Below are positions 46,913 to 56,010 of a stretch of DNA of 64,000 nt, one piece after another. Below the pieces are notes generated by a model. It saw nothing but the letters and a program-made list of their open reading frames with translations. It made no database searches and was not told the DNA's origin. This stretch comes from Sinorhizobium alkalisoli (GTDB lineage Bacteria; Pseudomonadota; Alphaproteobacteria; Rhizobiales; Rhizobiaceae), in contig NZ_CP034909.1 of assembly GCF_008932245.1 (NCBI RefSeq), forward strand, positions 3,420,001 through 3,484,000, in the 5' to 3' direction. The translations under genes and the position numbers were made by a program. The first letter of the stretch is position 1, and each line of letters starts with the position of its first letter.

Positions 46913-46950
46913 AAAATAGAGAGCCGCTCCGGAAGGAAACGGCTCTCGCG
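46913..46950 (-). terminator. Terminator between pilA and cpaA
   Basis: On the minus strand GAGAGCCG and CGGCTCTC form an 8-bp stem followed by TATTTTTG, 24 bases after the pilA stop. It should limit readthrough so that the major pilin is made in excess over cpaA and the assembly genes. Confidence 0.85.
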
Positions 46951-46973
46951 TTCAGCTCAGGGCTGACATTCGA

Positions 46974-47156
46974 TTACATGTTGCCTTCAGCGGTCGTCAA
47001 TTCGGTACCGATGGCGTTGAATACGTTCTCAAGGCTATCGCCGACTGTCGTGGCGCCGGCGATCAGAGCAACCGAGATCAGGGCTGCAATCAGGCCGTAT
47101 TCGATGGCGGTTGCACCGGATTCGTCTTTCAGCAGGCGAGCGAAAATGGTCTTCAT
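46974..47156 (-). CDS. pilA: Flp-family type IVb pilin
   Basis: The 60-residue pre-pilin has a short basic leader, the cleavage site ESG before ATAIEYGLIAALISVALIAG with Glu at +5 and Tyr at +6, and a short C-terminal tail. CpaA should cut after the Gly. The ATG at 47156 follows AGGAGAA and is preferred over a 14-codon longer frame. It is the main subunit of the Tad pilus, used in surface attachment. Confidence 0.95.
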   Translation of the reverse strand: MKTIFARLLKDESGATAIEYGLIAALISVALIAGATTVGDSLENVFNAIGTELTTAEGNM

Positions 47157-47265
47157 GGGAGTTCTCCTAACTTCACTTGTTGTCAGCACTTCCGCCAACT
47201 GTTGCCGTTGATCGGATGTCCCTGAATTTAGTGGGGCCCAATTGCCATCGGCTTAAGGAATCCGG

Positions 47266-47281
47266 TTAGCGCCGGGTTAAC
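47266..47281. promoter_or_regulatory. CtrA-type box before pilA
   Basis: TTAG-CGCCGGG-TTAAC matches TTAA-N7-TTAAC with one mismatch, 110 bases before the pilA start and about 127 bases before the divergent 47408 gene. In Caulobacter pilA is directly activated by CtrA, and a CtrA link to pilA is reported for S. meliloti. Confidence 0.65.
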
Positions 47282-47407
47282 GAGCGACCGCTCTTTCTTG
47301 GGTAAATATTCTGGAAAGGAGTGCGGTAAATTGCGCCGGGCGAGCGTAACCATTCATTCACCAAAAGGCGCCAAGATGCGGGCCATCACTCGCCATCGGG
47401 AAGCGCC

Positions 47408-47833
47408 ATGAAAACGTCTCTTGCGGCCAGCCATGCCGCCACGCTTGCACTGACAATCGCCGGGCTTCTTGCGGTCTCCGCTCCGGATCGCGCGCGTGCG
47501 GCCGAGGAGGTAATGCGCGTCTATATGGATCACGCGCGCGTGCTGAAGCTGGACCGGCCGGTGAGCAAGGTGATCATCGGCAATTCCGATGTCGCGGATG
47601 CAACCGTTGCCGATGCCAGGACGATCGTGTTGACGGGGCGCAGTTTCGGCACGACGAACCTCGTCATCCTCGATCAGGACGGCAACGCCATCGTCGACGA
47701 GCGGGTTCTCGTGTCGATCGACGAAGGCAACACGCTCCGCGTCTACAAGCAGACCGCTCGCACCGTCTATTCCTGCTCGCCCAATTGCGAGCGCCATGTC
47801 GAGCGCGAGGCAGCGGCCGCGACCAGTGATTGA
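47408..47833 (+). CDS. Secreted pilus-assembly N-terminal domain protein
   Basis: The 141-residue protein has a signal peptide (cleavage near ARAAEE, residue 36) and a single domain equal to the N-terminal domain of CpaC/RcpA secretins (MDHARVLKLDRPVSKVIIGNSDVADATV), but no secretin part. Two Cys near the end (CSPNCE) could form a disulfide. It is divergent from pilA and precedes two pseudopilin genes, so it is probably an accessory of the same machine. Confidence 0.85.
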   Translation: MKTSLAASHAATLALTIAGLLAVSAPDRARAAEEVMRVYMDHARVLKLDRPVSKVIIGNSDVADATVADARTIVLTGRSFGTTNLVILDQDGNAIVDERVLVSIDEGNTLRVYKQTARTVYSCSPNCERHVEREAAAATSD

Positions 47834-47992
47834 GAAATCAAAAACCACTAAAATTCTTCGGGTCGTCGCAAACGAAATTTCAACAGTCGCGGCTTAATCT
47901 CACGCCGATCGATTGCACAGGCGCGGAATGCGGTCGGATGCGCATGCATTACTGAACCGCCCCGGCCGCACGGGACGTGATGGAACGGCGCA

Positions 47993-48613
47993 ATGTCGAC
48001 AGAAACGAAAGCATGCCTGCGTAAGCGCGCACGGCGCGGCCTCTTTCCCCGTCTCATGGGCGACAGGAAGGGCGCGACGGCGATCGAATTCGCCATCCTC
48101 GCCTTGCCCTTCTTCCTCGTCGTCTTCGCGTCGATCGAGACATTCGTCGCCTTTGCCGGCGAGCAATTGCTGGCGAACGCGACCGATACGCTGGCACGCA
48201 AGATCCGCACCGGCGAGATCACCTTCAACCAGGGCAAGGCGACGGACATGACCGAGGCGGAGTTCCGCCAGGCATTTTGCGACGAAATCTCCATCCTCAT
48301 GACCTGTTCGTCGACCGAGGCCAGCCAGCCGCAAAAGCTCTTCCTCGACATCCGCGAGATCGCGGACCTGGCAACGATCCCGGCAGCGGTGCCGCGGGTC
48401 GGTTCCTCCTCGTCCTCCGATCTCGACACCAGCGGCTTCAGCTTCGCTCCGGGCGGTGCGGCAAGCTTCACCATGGTGCGCGCCTATTATCGCTGGGAAG
48501 TCATAACCGATCTCGTCCGGCCCTACATCACAAATCTGCGCCCCGCCGGCACGAGCATGCCGCGGGATTTCCTGATGGTCGCCACCGCGACTTTCCGAAA
48601 CGAGAACTATTGA
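47993..48613 (+). CDS. TadE-family minor pseudopilin
   Basis: The 206-residue protein has a basic head followed by GATAIEFAILALPFFLVVFASIET, the TadE-like membrane motif (about residues 24-48) with the pilin Glu at +5, and a variable periplasmic domain with one Cys pair region. TadE proteins are processed like pilins and initiate pilus assembly. It starts 160 bases after the previous gene and ends seven bases before the next TadE-like gene. The second ATG at codon 22 is an alternative start. Confidence 0.88.
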   Translation: MSTETKACLRKRARRGLFPRLMGDRKGATAIEFAILALPFFLVVFASIETFVAFAGEQLLANATDTLARKIRTGEITFNQGKATDMTEAEFRQAFCDEISILMTCSSTEASQPQKLFLDIREIADLATIPAAVPRVGSSSSSDLDTSGFSFAPGGAASFTMVRAYYRWEVITDLVRPYITNLRPAGTSMPRDFLMVATATFRNENY

Positions 48614-48620
48614 GGGTGCT

Positions 48621-49235
48621 ATGAGGAAGTCCGATAGATCTTCGTTCACCCGGCGCGTTTTCGGACCCCTGTCGTTCCGGGCTGTTTCGTTTGAGGTTTT
48701 GGCGCGTTTCTTCCGCGACCGGCGGGGCGTCGGCGGGGTGGAATTCGCAATCGTCGCACCGCTCCTGATCATGACCTATATCGGCGCCTTCGAGCTCTCG
48801 CTCGGCTTCACCGTGCTGCGCAAGGTCGCGCGCGCCTCGAGCGCCGTCGCCGATATCGTCACGCAGGAACAGGATGTTAACAAGGCTTTCATCGACGACG
48901 TGAAGAAAGTCGCCGAAAGCATCCTCGCCCCCTACGAAAGCTCGAACTACACGCTGAAGATCACTGGCATTCAGGTCAACGGAACCACGACCGGGAAGGT
49001 CGTCTGGTCGCGCGACCAGGCCGGCGGCACGCCCTATGCCGCCAATTCCACCACCACGGTTCCCGCGGATCTCGAAGCCGTGAACGCCTTCGTCGTGCGG
49101 ACCGAGCTCGTCGTGCCGCACAAGCTCCTGCTTTTTGCGCCGAATCTCGACAGCACCGTAAGCACCATCGACCTCTCCAAGACGGCCTATTACCGCCAGC
49201 GCTTCGGAACGACGATCGCCTGCACGGATTGCTGA
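48621..49235 (+). CDS. TadE/TadF-family minor pseudopilin
   Basis: The 204-residue protein has a 30-residue charged head and then GVGGVEFAIVAPLLIMTYIGAFE, another pseudopilin-type membrane segment (about residues 34-56). The C-terminus ends in CTDC. It forms an operon with the preceding TadE. The large third member, TadG, is not found in this window. Confidence 0.86.
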   Translation: MRKSDRSSFTRRVFGPLSFRAVSFEVLARFFRDRRGVGGVEFAIVAPLLIMTYIGAFELSLGFTVLRKVARASSAVADIVTQEQDVNKAFIDDVKKVAESILAPYESSNYTLKITGIQVNGTTTGKVVWSRDQAGGTPYAANSTTTVPADLEAVNAFVVRTELVVPHKLLLFAPNLDSTVSTIDLSKTAYYRQRFGTTIACTDC

Positions 49236-49335
49236 GCCGACGCCCCGCGCCGCATCCCCCATCGGGCTCAATTGCATTGGACGAGCCGGCACGCTATCTC
49301 TGCCGGATTGCGCGGTTTGTCTTCGCGCGCGGTTC

Positions 49336-49389
49336 CTAAGCAGACTTGCGTTGGCAGGCCAACGCTTCACCCGCTTAGTTCTTTGTTTT
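49336..49389 (+). terminator. Terminator after the pseudopilin genes
   Basis: GCGTTGGC/GCCAACGC forms an 8-bp inner stem and CTAAGC/GCTTAG an outer one, followed by TTCTTTGTTTT. It lies about 100 bases after the last TadE-like stop and before deoB. Confidence 0.65.
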
Positions 49390-49448
49390 AACGCAGGTTC
49401 TTTTCGGAACGCCGTGTAATATTTTTCCGAACCCCGCTTAGGTGTCTC

Positions 49449-50669
49449 ATGGCGCGTGCTTTTCTCTTCGTCCTCGACTCTTTCGGCATCGGCGGCGCGC
49501 CGGACGCGGAGGCCTTCGGCGATCTCGGCGCCGACACGCTCGGGCACATCGCGGAATTCTGCGCCGCCGGCGCCGGCGATCGCGTGGGCCTGCGCGAAGG
49601 CCCTTTGCATCTTCCGAACATGTCGGCGCTCGGCCTGCTTCACGCGGCCAGGCTCGCGACCGGACGCCTTCCGGGCGGAATGCAGGTGCCGGAACGGGTC
49701 TATGGCGTCTATGGCGCAGCAAGCGAGGTCTCGCGTGGCAAGGATACCCCCTCCGGCCACTGGGAGATTGCCGGCACGCCGGTGAAGTTCGACTGGGGAT
49801 ATTTTCCGGCGGAAGACAATGCCTTTCCGCCCGACCTCGTCGAAGCGATCTGCCGCGAGGGCGATGTTGCGGGCATCCTCGGCAATTGCCACGCCTCCGG
49901 CACCGAGATCATCGCCCGCCATGGCGAAGAGCACATGCGCACGGGCAAGCCGATCTGCTACACATCCTCGGACTCGGTCTTCCAGATCGCGGCCCATGAA
50001 CGGAGTTTCGGTCTGGAGCGGCTCCTCGAGCTCTGCCGGATCGTTCGCCGGCTCGTCGACGACTACAACATCGGCCGGGTGATTGCCCGCCCCTTCGTCG
50101 GCGACAATCCCGGCAATTTCGTTCGTACCGGCAACCGACGCGATTATTCGGTGCCGCCGCCGGAGCCGACGATCCTCGATCGGCTGGAGGAGGCCGGCCG
50201 GACGGTGCATGCGATCGGCAAGATCGGCGATATCTTCGCGCATCAGGGTGTGACCCGGCTTACCAAGGCCAATGGCAACATGGCGCTTTTCGATGCGAGC
50301 CTCGCCGCGATCGAGGAGGCGGAAGACGGCGACCTCGTCTTTACCAATTTCGTCGATTTCGACATGCTCTACGGCCATCGCCGCGACGTGCCTGGCTATG
50401 CCGCGGCGCTCGAGGCCTTCGACGCGCGCCTGCCCGACCTCGACCGTCGCCTGAAGCCGGGCGACATTGTCATCCTCACCGCCGACCACGGCTGCGATCC
50501 GACCTGGCGCGGCACCGACCACACGCGCGAGCGCGTGCCCGTGCTGATGTTCGGGCCGTCGCTCAGGAGCCGCTCCTTCGGCATCGCCAACAGTTTCGCC
50601 CATATCGGCGAAACGGTTGCCAGACATCTCGGCATCGCGCCGGGCGCGCATGGGAGAAGCCTTATTTGA
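49449..50669 (+). CDS. deoB: Phosphopentomutase
   Basis: The 406-residue enzyme interconverts ribose or deoxyribose 1-phosphate and 5-phosphate, taking up the sugar products of the nucleoside phosphorylases. It belongs to the alkaline-phosphatase-like metalloenzymes, with the N-terminal metal site [11 protein letters not shown] (Asp10) and the C-terminal [18 protein letters not shown]. It overlaps the add start by four bases. Confidence 0.96.
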   Translation: MARAFLFVLDSFGIGGAPDAEAFGDLGADTLGHIAEFCAAGAGDRVGLREGPLHLPNMSALGLLHAARLATGRLPGGMQVPERVYGVYGAASEVSRGKDTPSGHWEIAGTPVKFDWGYFPAEDNAFPPDLVEAICREGDVAGILGNCHASGTEIIARHGEEHMRTGKPICYTSSDSVFQIAAHERSFGLERLLELCRIVRRLVDDYNIGRVIARPFVGDNPGNFVRTGNRRDYSVPPPEPTILDRLEEAGRTVHAIGKIGDIFAHQGVTRLTKANGNMALFDASLAAIEEAEDGDLVFTNFVDFDMLYGHRRDVPGYAAALEAFDARLPDLDRRLKPGDIVILTADHGCDPTWRGTDHTRERVPVLMFGPSLRSRSFGIANSFAHIGETVARHLGIAPGAHGRSLI

Positions 50670-51640
50670 CTGCACACTTGAAGAAAGCCGAGCTGCATTG
50701 CCACATCGAAGGCGCCACGCCGCCGGAACTCGCCTTGCGGCAGGCACGGAAATACGGAATCGACATCGGCGGCATCATCCGCGACAACGCCTATGTCTGG
50801 AACGATTTCACTAGCTTCGTGAAATGCTACGATGCCGTCGCCTCGCTGTTCCGCACCGAGGGCGACTATGCGCTTCTCGCCGAAACCTACCTGACGGAAC
50901 TTGCCGAAGCCGGAACGATCTATAGCGAGATCATCGTCTCGCCCGATCACGGCAACACGATCGGACTCGGTGCCGATGCCTATATCGAGGGGCTGGCGGC
51001 CGGCATGGAAGCCGCCCGGGCAAAGACCGGAATCGAGTCGCGCATGCTGATCACCGGCATTCGCCATCTCGGGCCGGAATCGGTGGTGAAAACCGCGGAA
51101 TACGCGGCGATGCGCCGCCACCCGCTCGTCACGGGCTTCAATCTCGCCGGCGAAGAGCGCATGCACAGCGTCGCCGAATTCGCCCGCGCCTTCGACGTCG
51201 TTCGCGATGCCGGTCTCGGGCTCACCATTCATGCCGGCGAACTTTCCGGCGCCTTCAGCGTGCGCGATGCTCTCGACCATGTGCGCCCGTCGCGCATCAG
51301 CCACGGTGTCAGAGCGATCGAGGACGGCGATCTCGTCAAACGCCTGGCCGAGGAGGGCGTAGTGCTGGAGGTGTGCCCCGGCTCCAACATCGCGCTCGGC
51401 GTCTTTCCGGATTTCGCCTCGCACCCCTTGCGCCGGCTTTTCGAGGCCGGCGTCCGCGTGACGCTCAATTCCGACGACCCGCCCTTCTTCCATACTTCTC
51501 TCGCCCAGGAATACGAGATCGCCGTCCATGCGATGGATTTCGACGACAGCGAGATCGACCGGATGACGAGGACGGCCATCGAGGCGGCCTTCGTCGACGA
51601 GCCGACAAGGGAGCGATTGCTCGCCGCCTTGCACGTTTGA
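50666..51640 (+). CDS. add: Adenosine deaminase
   Basis: The 324-residue enzyme deaminates adenosine to inosine, feeding the purine nucleoside phosphorylase. The metal ligands HCHIEG (His11, His13), the HAGE motif, SHGVRAI and LNSDDPPFF are all present. The start is TTG and its last two bases are part of the deoB stop TGA, so translation is coupled; no later ATG precedes the essential HCH motif. TTG use is rare but supported by the overlap. Confidence 0.93.
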   Translation: MTAHLKKAELHCHIEGATPPELALRQARKYGIDIGGIIRDNAYVWNDFTSFVKCYDAVASLFRTEGDYALLAETYLTELAEAGTIYSEIIVSPDHGNTIGLGADAYIEGLAAGMEAARAKTGIESRMLITGIRHLGPESVVKTAEYAAMRRHPLVTGFNLAGEERMHSVAEFARAFDVVRDAGLGLTIHAGELSGAFSVRDALDHVRPSRISHGVRAIEDGDLVKRLAEEGVVLEVCPGSNIALGVFPDFASHPLRRLFEAGVRVTLNSDDPPFFHTSLAQEYEIAVHAMDFDDSEIDRMTRTAIEAAFVDEPTRERLLAALHV

Positions 51641-51654
51641 AAACTCCCCGAAGA

Positions 51655-52689
51655 TCAAGCGTCCGGGAGGATTCTTGCCTGCTCCCCGGAAGCAATCGCC
51701 CGGCCATCGGAATCGAAGCGATGCGTGGCCCCGATCACCGGGGTAGCGTGGACGATCTCATCGGGCTCATAGCGGTGCTCGCCAAAGAGGCGCACGGTGA
51801 GCGGGCCGACCTTTTCGGTTTCGAGATAGACGATGGTGTCCGCGCCGAGATGTTCGACATGGACGACCTTGCCCGTCCAGTCGCCACGCTCGCGCGAGAG
51901 GCCGATATGTTCGGGGCGGATGCCGACCGTCTTTGCCGCTGCGTCGCCAAAGCGCTCGCCCTCGATGAAATTCATTTGCGGCGAGCCGATGAAGCCGGCG
52001 ACGAAAAGGTTTGCGGGCCGGTTGTAGAGTTCCATCGGCGAGCCGACCTGCTCGATGCGGCCAGCGCTCAGAACGACGATCTTGTCGGCAAGGGTCATCG
52101 CCTCGACCTGGTCGTGGGTCACATAGATCATCGTCGCCTTGAGGCTGCGATGCAGCCGGGCAATCTCCAGCCGGGTGTTGACGCGCAGCGCCGCGTCGAG
52201 ATTCGAGAGCGGCTCGTCGAAGAGGAACAGTTTCGGCTCGCGCACGATGGCGCGGCCGATCGCCACGCGCTGGCGCTGGCCGCCGGAAAGCTCGGCCGGG
52301 CGCCGGGCGAGATAGGGCTCCAGCGACAGCATGCCGGCGGCCTTGGCGATCTTCTCGTCGATCTCGGCTCTCGGTACGCCGGCCTGCTTCAGCCCGAGGC
52401 CCATATTGTCCTTGACCGTCAGGTGCGGATAGAGCGCATAGGACTGGAAGACCATGGCGATGCCGCGTTTGGCGGGCGCGACATGGCCAACCTCGTCGCC
52501 GTCGATCCGGACGCTGCCCGAGGTCGCGTCCTCGAGGCCGGCGATGGTGCGCAGGAGGGTCGATTTCCCGCAGCCCGAGGGACCGACGAAGATGACGAAT
52601 TCGCCGTCCTTCACTTCCAGGTCGATGCCCTTCAGCACCTCATGGCCGCCGAAGGCCTTGCGGATGGATTTCAGTTGCAATGATCCCAC
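51655..52689 (-). CDS. Sugar ABC transporter ATPase (UgpC/MalK type)
   Basis: The 344-residue protein has Walker [12 protein letters not shown], signature [10 protein letters not shown], Walker [14 protein letters not shown] and a C-terminal regulatory OB-fold, as in CUT1-family sugar importers. The start codon is GTG. It is the last gene of the minus-strand importer operon and powers the two permeases at 53.9-55.7 kb; a repeat element lies between it and the oxidoreductase gene. The neighbouring MurQ and NagA genes suggest an amino-sugar cargo. Confidence 0.93.
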   Translation of the reverse strand: MGSLQLKSIRKAFGGHEVLKGIDLEVKDGEFVIFVGPSGCGKSTLLRTIAGLEDATSGSVRIDGDEVGHVAPAKRGIAMVFQSYALYPHLTVKDNMGLGLKQAGVPRAEIDEKIAKAAGMLSLEPYLARRPAELSGGQRQRVAIGRAIVREPKLFLFDEPLSNLDAALRVNTRLEIARLHRSLKATMIYVTHDQVEAMTLADKIVVLSAGRIEQVGSPMELYNRPANLFVAGFIGSPQMNFIEGERFGDAAAKTVGIRPEHIGLSRERGDWTGKVVHVEHLGADTIVYLETEKVGPLTVRLFGEHRYEPDEIVHATPVIGATHRFDSDGRAIASGEQARILPDA

Positions 52690-52708
52690 GTTTCGCCCCT
52701 CTTGGCTT

Positions 52709-52809
52709 AGAGCGGGATGCGCTCAAATACTTTCGCGCGGCCGCTCTATCTGTTTGTCTTGCCGCATTTCTGCGACCTCAGGTGATTCCACCTGACTGCA
52801 AATGCTCTA
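52709..52809 (-). repeat. Intergenic repeat starting at a TAG stop, copy 1
   Basis: On the minus strand the element begins TAGAGCATTTGCAGTCAGGT, forms CAGGTGGAATCACCTG, and continues to AATGCGGCAAGACAAAC. The first 57 bases match 62438 onward. It includes the stop codon of the oxidoreductase gene. A terminal AGAGCGG/CCGCTCT stem is found at its far end. Confidence 0.8.
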
Positions 52810-53871
52810 AAGTTTGACCGGCCTGCCGGTGCGCACGCTTTCGTCCGCCGCCAAGCAGATTTTCAGCGATTGCACCGCATCGTCCATGTGCCGGTCGAGA
52901 TTGATGTCTTCGCGGATGGCCTTGAGCACGAAGGCCTGCTCGCGATCGCAGAGGTCCTGGTGGCCAGGCTCGCCTTCCATCCGCAGGTCCTCGTCGGGCC
53001 TGAGGAAACGGCCGTCCGGTCCGGTCGCGGCGTCGTGCAGGCGGATGACGGCGGTCTTCGTATGCGTGTCGATATCGTCGGACCTGGCGTTCTGGTCCAT
53101 GACGATCGACACCGAGCCGTTCGGCGAGATCACGTCCTTCACGAAGAAGGCGGTCTCGGAGATCATCGGGCCCCAGCCAGCCTCGTACCAGCCGACCGAA
53201 CCGTCGTCGAAAATGACCTGCAACTGCCCGTAATTGTACATGTCGGCGGCGATCTCGTCCGAAAGCCTCAGGCCCATGCCGCGGACCTCGACCGGTTTCG
53301 CGTCGGTGATCTGGCACATGACGTCCACATAGTGGACGCCGCAGTCGACGATCGGCGGCGTGGTCTGCATCAGCGCCTTGTGCGTCGCCCAGGTCGCGCC
53401 GCTCGACTGCTGGTTCAGGTTCATGCGGAACACATAGGGCGGTCCGAGTTTGCGCGCCTCGGCGATCAACCGCATCCAGGAGGGATGGTGCCGGAGGATG
53501 TAGCCGACGATCAGCTTGCGGCCGTTGGCACGGGCGCAGGCGACCACGCGTTCGGCATCGGCGACCGTGGTTGCCAGCGGCTTCTCGACGAAGACGTGGC
53601 AGCCGGCCTCCATGGCGGTCACCGCATAGGCTGCATGGCTGTCCGAATAGGTGTTGATCGAGCAGAGCTCCGGTCGGAATTCGAGAAGCGCTTCCGGGAA
53701 GGACGGGCGGTACTCGTAGCCTGTAAAGGATTCCGGCAGCTCGACCTTCGAACGGTTGACGAGGGCGGCGATTTCGAAGCCGGGGTCGCGGTGATAGGCG
53801 AGTGCATGGCTCAGGCCCATATTGCCGAGGCCGGCGACGAGAACGCGGATCGGGGTTGCGGAAGAGGTCAT
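52807..53871 (-). CDS. Gfo/Idh/MocA-family oxidoreductase
   Basis: The 354-residue protein has an N-terminal Rossmann fold (VLVAGLGNMGLSHA) and the conserved EKP motif in FVEKPLAT near residue 95 that binds NAD(P)H and substrate. Such enzymes oxidise or reduce sugars or their acids. It sits between the permease and ATPase genes of the importer and overlaps the permease end by four bases, so it probably acts on the imported sugar. The substrate is unknown. Confidence 0.92.
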   Translation of the reverse strand: MTSSATPIRVLVAGLGNMGLSHALAYHRDPGFEIAALVNRSKVELPESFTGYEYRPSFPEALLEFRPELCSINTYSDSHAAYAVTAMEAGCHVFVEKPLATTVADAERVVACARANGRKLIVGYILRHHPSWMRLIAEARKLGPPYVFRMNLNQQSSGATWATHKALMQTTPPIVDCGVHYVDVMCQITDAKPVEVRGMGLRLSDEIAADMYNYGQLQVIFDDGSVGWYEAGWGPMISETAFFVKDVISPNGSVSIVMDQNARSDDIDTHTKTAVIRLHDAATGPDGRFLRPDEDLRMEGEPGHQDLCDREQAFVLKAIREDINLDRHMDDAVQSLKICLAADESVRTGRPVKL

Positions 53872-54707
53872 TTGACTGCTCCTGCCGTAATGCCGCGGAT
53901 CAACTGCCGCGAGAAGATGACGTAGAGGACGAGCACCGGGAAGATCGCCAGCGACAACGCCGAGAGCACGGCGTTCCAGTTGGTGACGAACTGGCCGATG
54001 AAGATCTGCGAGCCGAGCGTGATCGTCTTCGTCGATTCGGCCGGCGCGAGGATCAGCGGGAACCAGAGGTCGTTCCAGATCGGGATCATGGTGAAGACGG
54101 CGACCGTCGCCATGGCCGGCCGTATCAGCGGCAGCACCAGCCGGAAGAAGATCGCGTACTCGGAAAGCCCGTCTATGCGTCCGGCATTCTTCAGGTCGTC
54201 GGAAACCGTGCGCATGAATTCCGACAGGATGAAGACCGCGAGCGGTAGGCCCTGCGCCGTATAGACGAGGATCAGCGCTGTCAGCGTGTTGACGAGGTTC
54301 GTCGCCACCATGCCCTGCAGGATTGCCACCGTGCCGAGCCGGATCGGGATCATGATGCCGAGCGCGAGATAGAGGCCCATCAGCGTGTTGCCGCGGAAGC
54401 GGTACTCCGAAAGCGCGAAGGCGGCCATGGCACCGAAGATGAGGACGAGCGCGATCGAGACGACCGTGACGGCGACGCTGTTTTGGAAGTAGCCGATGAA
54501 GTCGCCCTGTCTCAGCACCGTCTCATAGCCGATCAGGCTGAACGTCTCTGGCGTCGGTACCGCAAGGGGCTCGCGGAAGATCGCATTGCGGCTCTTGAAG
54601 GAGTTGGCGATCGTCAGGAACACCGGAAAGAGCGCCACCAGTGTATAGGCGATCAGCGCGACATGGACGGCGCCGGTGCGGGCGAGGGAGCTACGTGCTT
54701 TCGACAT
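53868..54707 (-). CDS. Sugar ABC transporter permease 2 (MalG type)
   Basis: The 279-residue integral membrane protein has about six helices and the EAA-like loop (EYAIFFRLVLPLIRPAMATV) that contacts the ATPase. The ATG at 54707 begins MSKARSSLARTG with AGGAGG before it; a longer frame extending over the other permease gene is a shadow. It pairs with the permease encoded just upstream. Confidence 0.92.
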   Translation of the reverse strand: MSKARSSLARTGAVHVALIAYTLVALFPVFLTIANSFKSRNAIFREPLAVPTPETFSLIGYETVLRQGDFIGYFQNSVAVTVVSIALVLIFGAMAAFALSEYRFRGNTLMGLYLALGIMIPIRLGTVAILQGMVATNLVNTLTALILVYTAQGLPLAVFILSEFMRTVSDDLKNAGRIDGLSEYAIFFRLVLPLIRPAMATVAVFTMIPIWNDLWFPLILAPAESTKTITLGSQIFIGQFVTNWNAVLSALSLAIFPVLVLYVIFSRQLIRGITAGAVK

Positions 54708-54718
54708 TTTGGTCCTCC

Positions 54719-55666
54719 TCAGAACTGATAGCGGCGCATGCGGCGCTGGATGACGAAGAGGTAGAGCGAGACGCCGGCAAGGATGATCAGGAACATCACC
54801 GTTGCGATCGTCGCGCCCATCGAACGGTCGCCGAGCTGGAGCTGGAAACCGAAGAAGGTGCGGTAGAGCAGCGTGCCGAGAATGTCCGTTGACCCATTCG
54901 GTCCGGCGAGCGCGCCCTGCACCGTGTAGATCAGGTCGAAGGCGTTGAAGTTGCCGACGAAGGTGAGGATCGAGACGATGCCGATCGCCGGCAGGATCAA
55001 GGGCAGCTTGATCTTCCAGAACTGGCTCCAGCCGGTAACGCCGTCGAGCTCGGCCGCCTCGATCACCTCGTCGGGAATGTTGAGCAGCGCGGCATAGATC
55101 AGCATCATCGGTATGCCGATATATTGCCAGACCGATATCAGCGAAACGGCGACCAGCGCCGAATCGGGCCGGCCCAGCCAGGGAGCGAAGAGCCATTTGA
55201 GGCCGACGAGATCCATGAGATGGGGGGCGACGCCCCAGATCGGGGAGAGGATCAGTTTCCAGATGAAGCCGACGATGACGAAGGACAAGAGCGTCGGCAG
55301 GAAGATCGCGGTGCGGTAAAAGGCGCTGAAGCGCAGCTTCGGCACCGACAGCATGGCAGCGAGCGCTATGCCGATCGGGTTCTGCACGGCCATGTGGATC
55401 AGGAAGAAGACGACGTTGTTCCGGAGCGCGTTCCAGAAATCCGCGGCCCAGCGCGGGTCGCCGAAGAGCACGTTGAAATTACCGAGGCCCACGAATGCAT
55501 ATTCCCCGTCGACCGTATTGAAGAAGGATTGGCGGAGCGTCTCTATGAGCGGCAGGATCATCACCGCCGTGTAGATGAGAAGCGCCGGAGTGAGGAAGAC
55601 GAGGATGTGCCAGCGCCGCGGGCGCTTCAGCTCACCGACATCCATCATGATCTCGCGTTTGTTCAT
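54719..55666 (-). CDS. Sugar ABC transporter permease 1 (MalF type)
   Basis: The 315-residue membrane protein has about six transmembrane helices and the EAA loop ELDGVTGWSQFWKIKLPLI. It forms the membrane channel of a CUT1-type importer with the next gene. Methionines at codons 1, 7 and 8 are all possible starts. It follows the substrate-binding gene after a 344-base gap holding a hairpin and a mosaic repeat. Confidence 0.92.
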   Translation of the reverse strand: MNKREIMMDVGELKRPRRWHILVFLTPALLIYTAVMILPLIETLRQSFFNTVDGEYAFVGLGNFNVLFGDPRWAADFWNALRNNVVFFLIHMAVQNPIGIALAAMLSVPKLRFSAFYRTAIFLPTLLSFVIVGFIWKLILSPIWGVAPHLMDLVGLKWLFAPWLGRPDSALVAVSLISVWQYIGIPMMLIYAALLNIPDEVIEAAELDGVTGWSQFWKIKLPLILPAIGIVSILTFVGNFNAFDLIYTVQGALAGPNGSTDILGTLLYRTFFGFQLQLGDRSMGATIATVMFLIILAGVSLYLFVIQRRMRRYQF

Positions 55667-55750
55667 CGGCCTCTGGCCCGTTCTAACCGGCTTGCGCGTG
55701 GCGCAGCCTCGATGTCGTTCGAAATGGGCGCATTCGTCCGCGCCTCGTCC

Positions 55751-55855
55751 TGCAGCGCCGCGCGTCTAATCAGACGCGCAAAGGTCGCTGTAGCACTTTG
55801 AAATGCTGCATGTCTTTGTTCTTAAATCGAAATCGATTTAAGGAGACATGCAGTG
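55751..55855. repeat. Mosaic palindromic intergenic repeat, copy C (alternative second arm)
   Basis: The first palindrome (CAGCGCCGCGCGTCT...AGACGCGC...GCTG) is as in copies A and D. The second one is different: CTGCATGTCT/AGACATGCAG outer arms with a perfect inner CTTAAATCGA-AA-TCGATTTAAG stem (55821-55842). It shows that the element is a mosaic of exchangeable palindromes. It lies between the ABC binding-protein and permease genes. Confidence 0.8.
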
Positions 55856-55984
55856 GGCGCCGCCGCGGCAGTCGAAAATGCGGGCCATGCCGCATTCCTG
55901 TCCGCTCAAGTCCGGCCCTGCCGGATATCTCGATACTGATGGCGGCGTCGCTCACCGTGCGAATCCTCGCGCGGGAGCGAAAGA

Positions 55985-56004
55985 GGGGCGCGAAGCCGCG
56001 CCCC
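55985..56004 (-). terminator. Hairpin after the substrate-binding protein gene
   Basis: GGGGCGCG and CGCGCCCC form an 8-bp stem just seven bases past the stop of the binding-protein gene. On the minus strand it is followed by TCTTTC. It may stabilise the binding-protein message and reduce readthrough into the permease genes. Confidence 0.6.
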
Positions 56005-56010
56005 TTCGGC

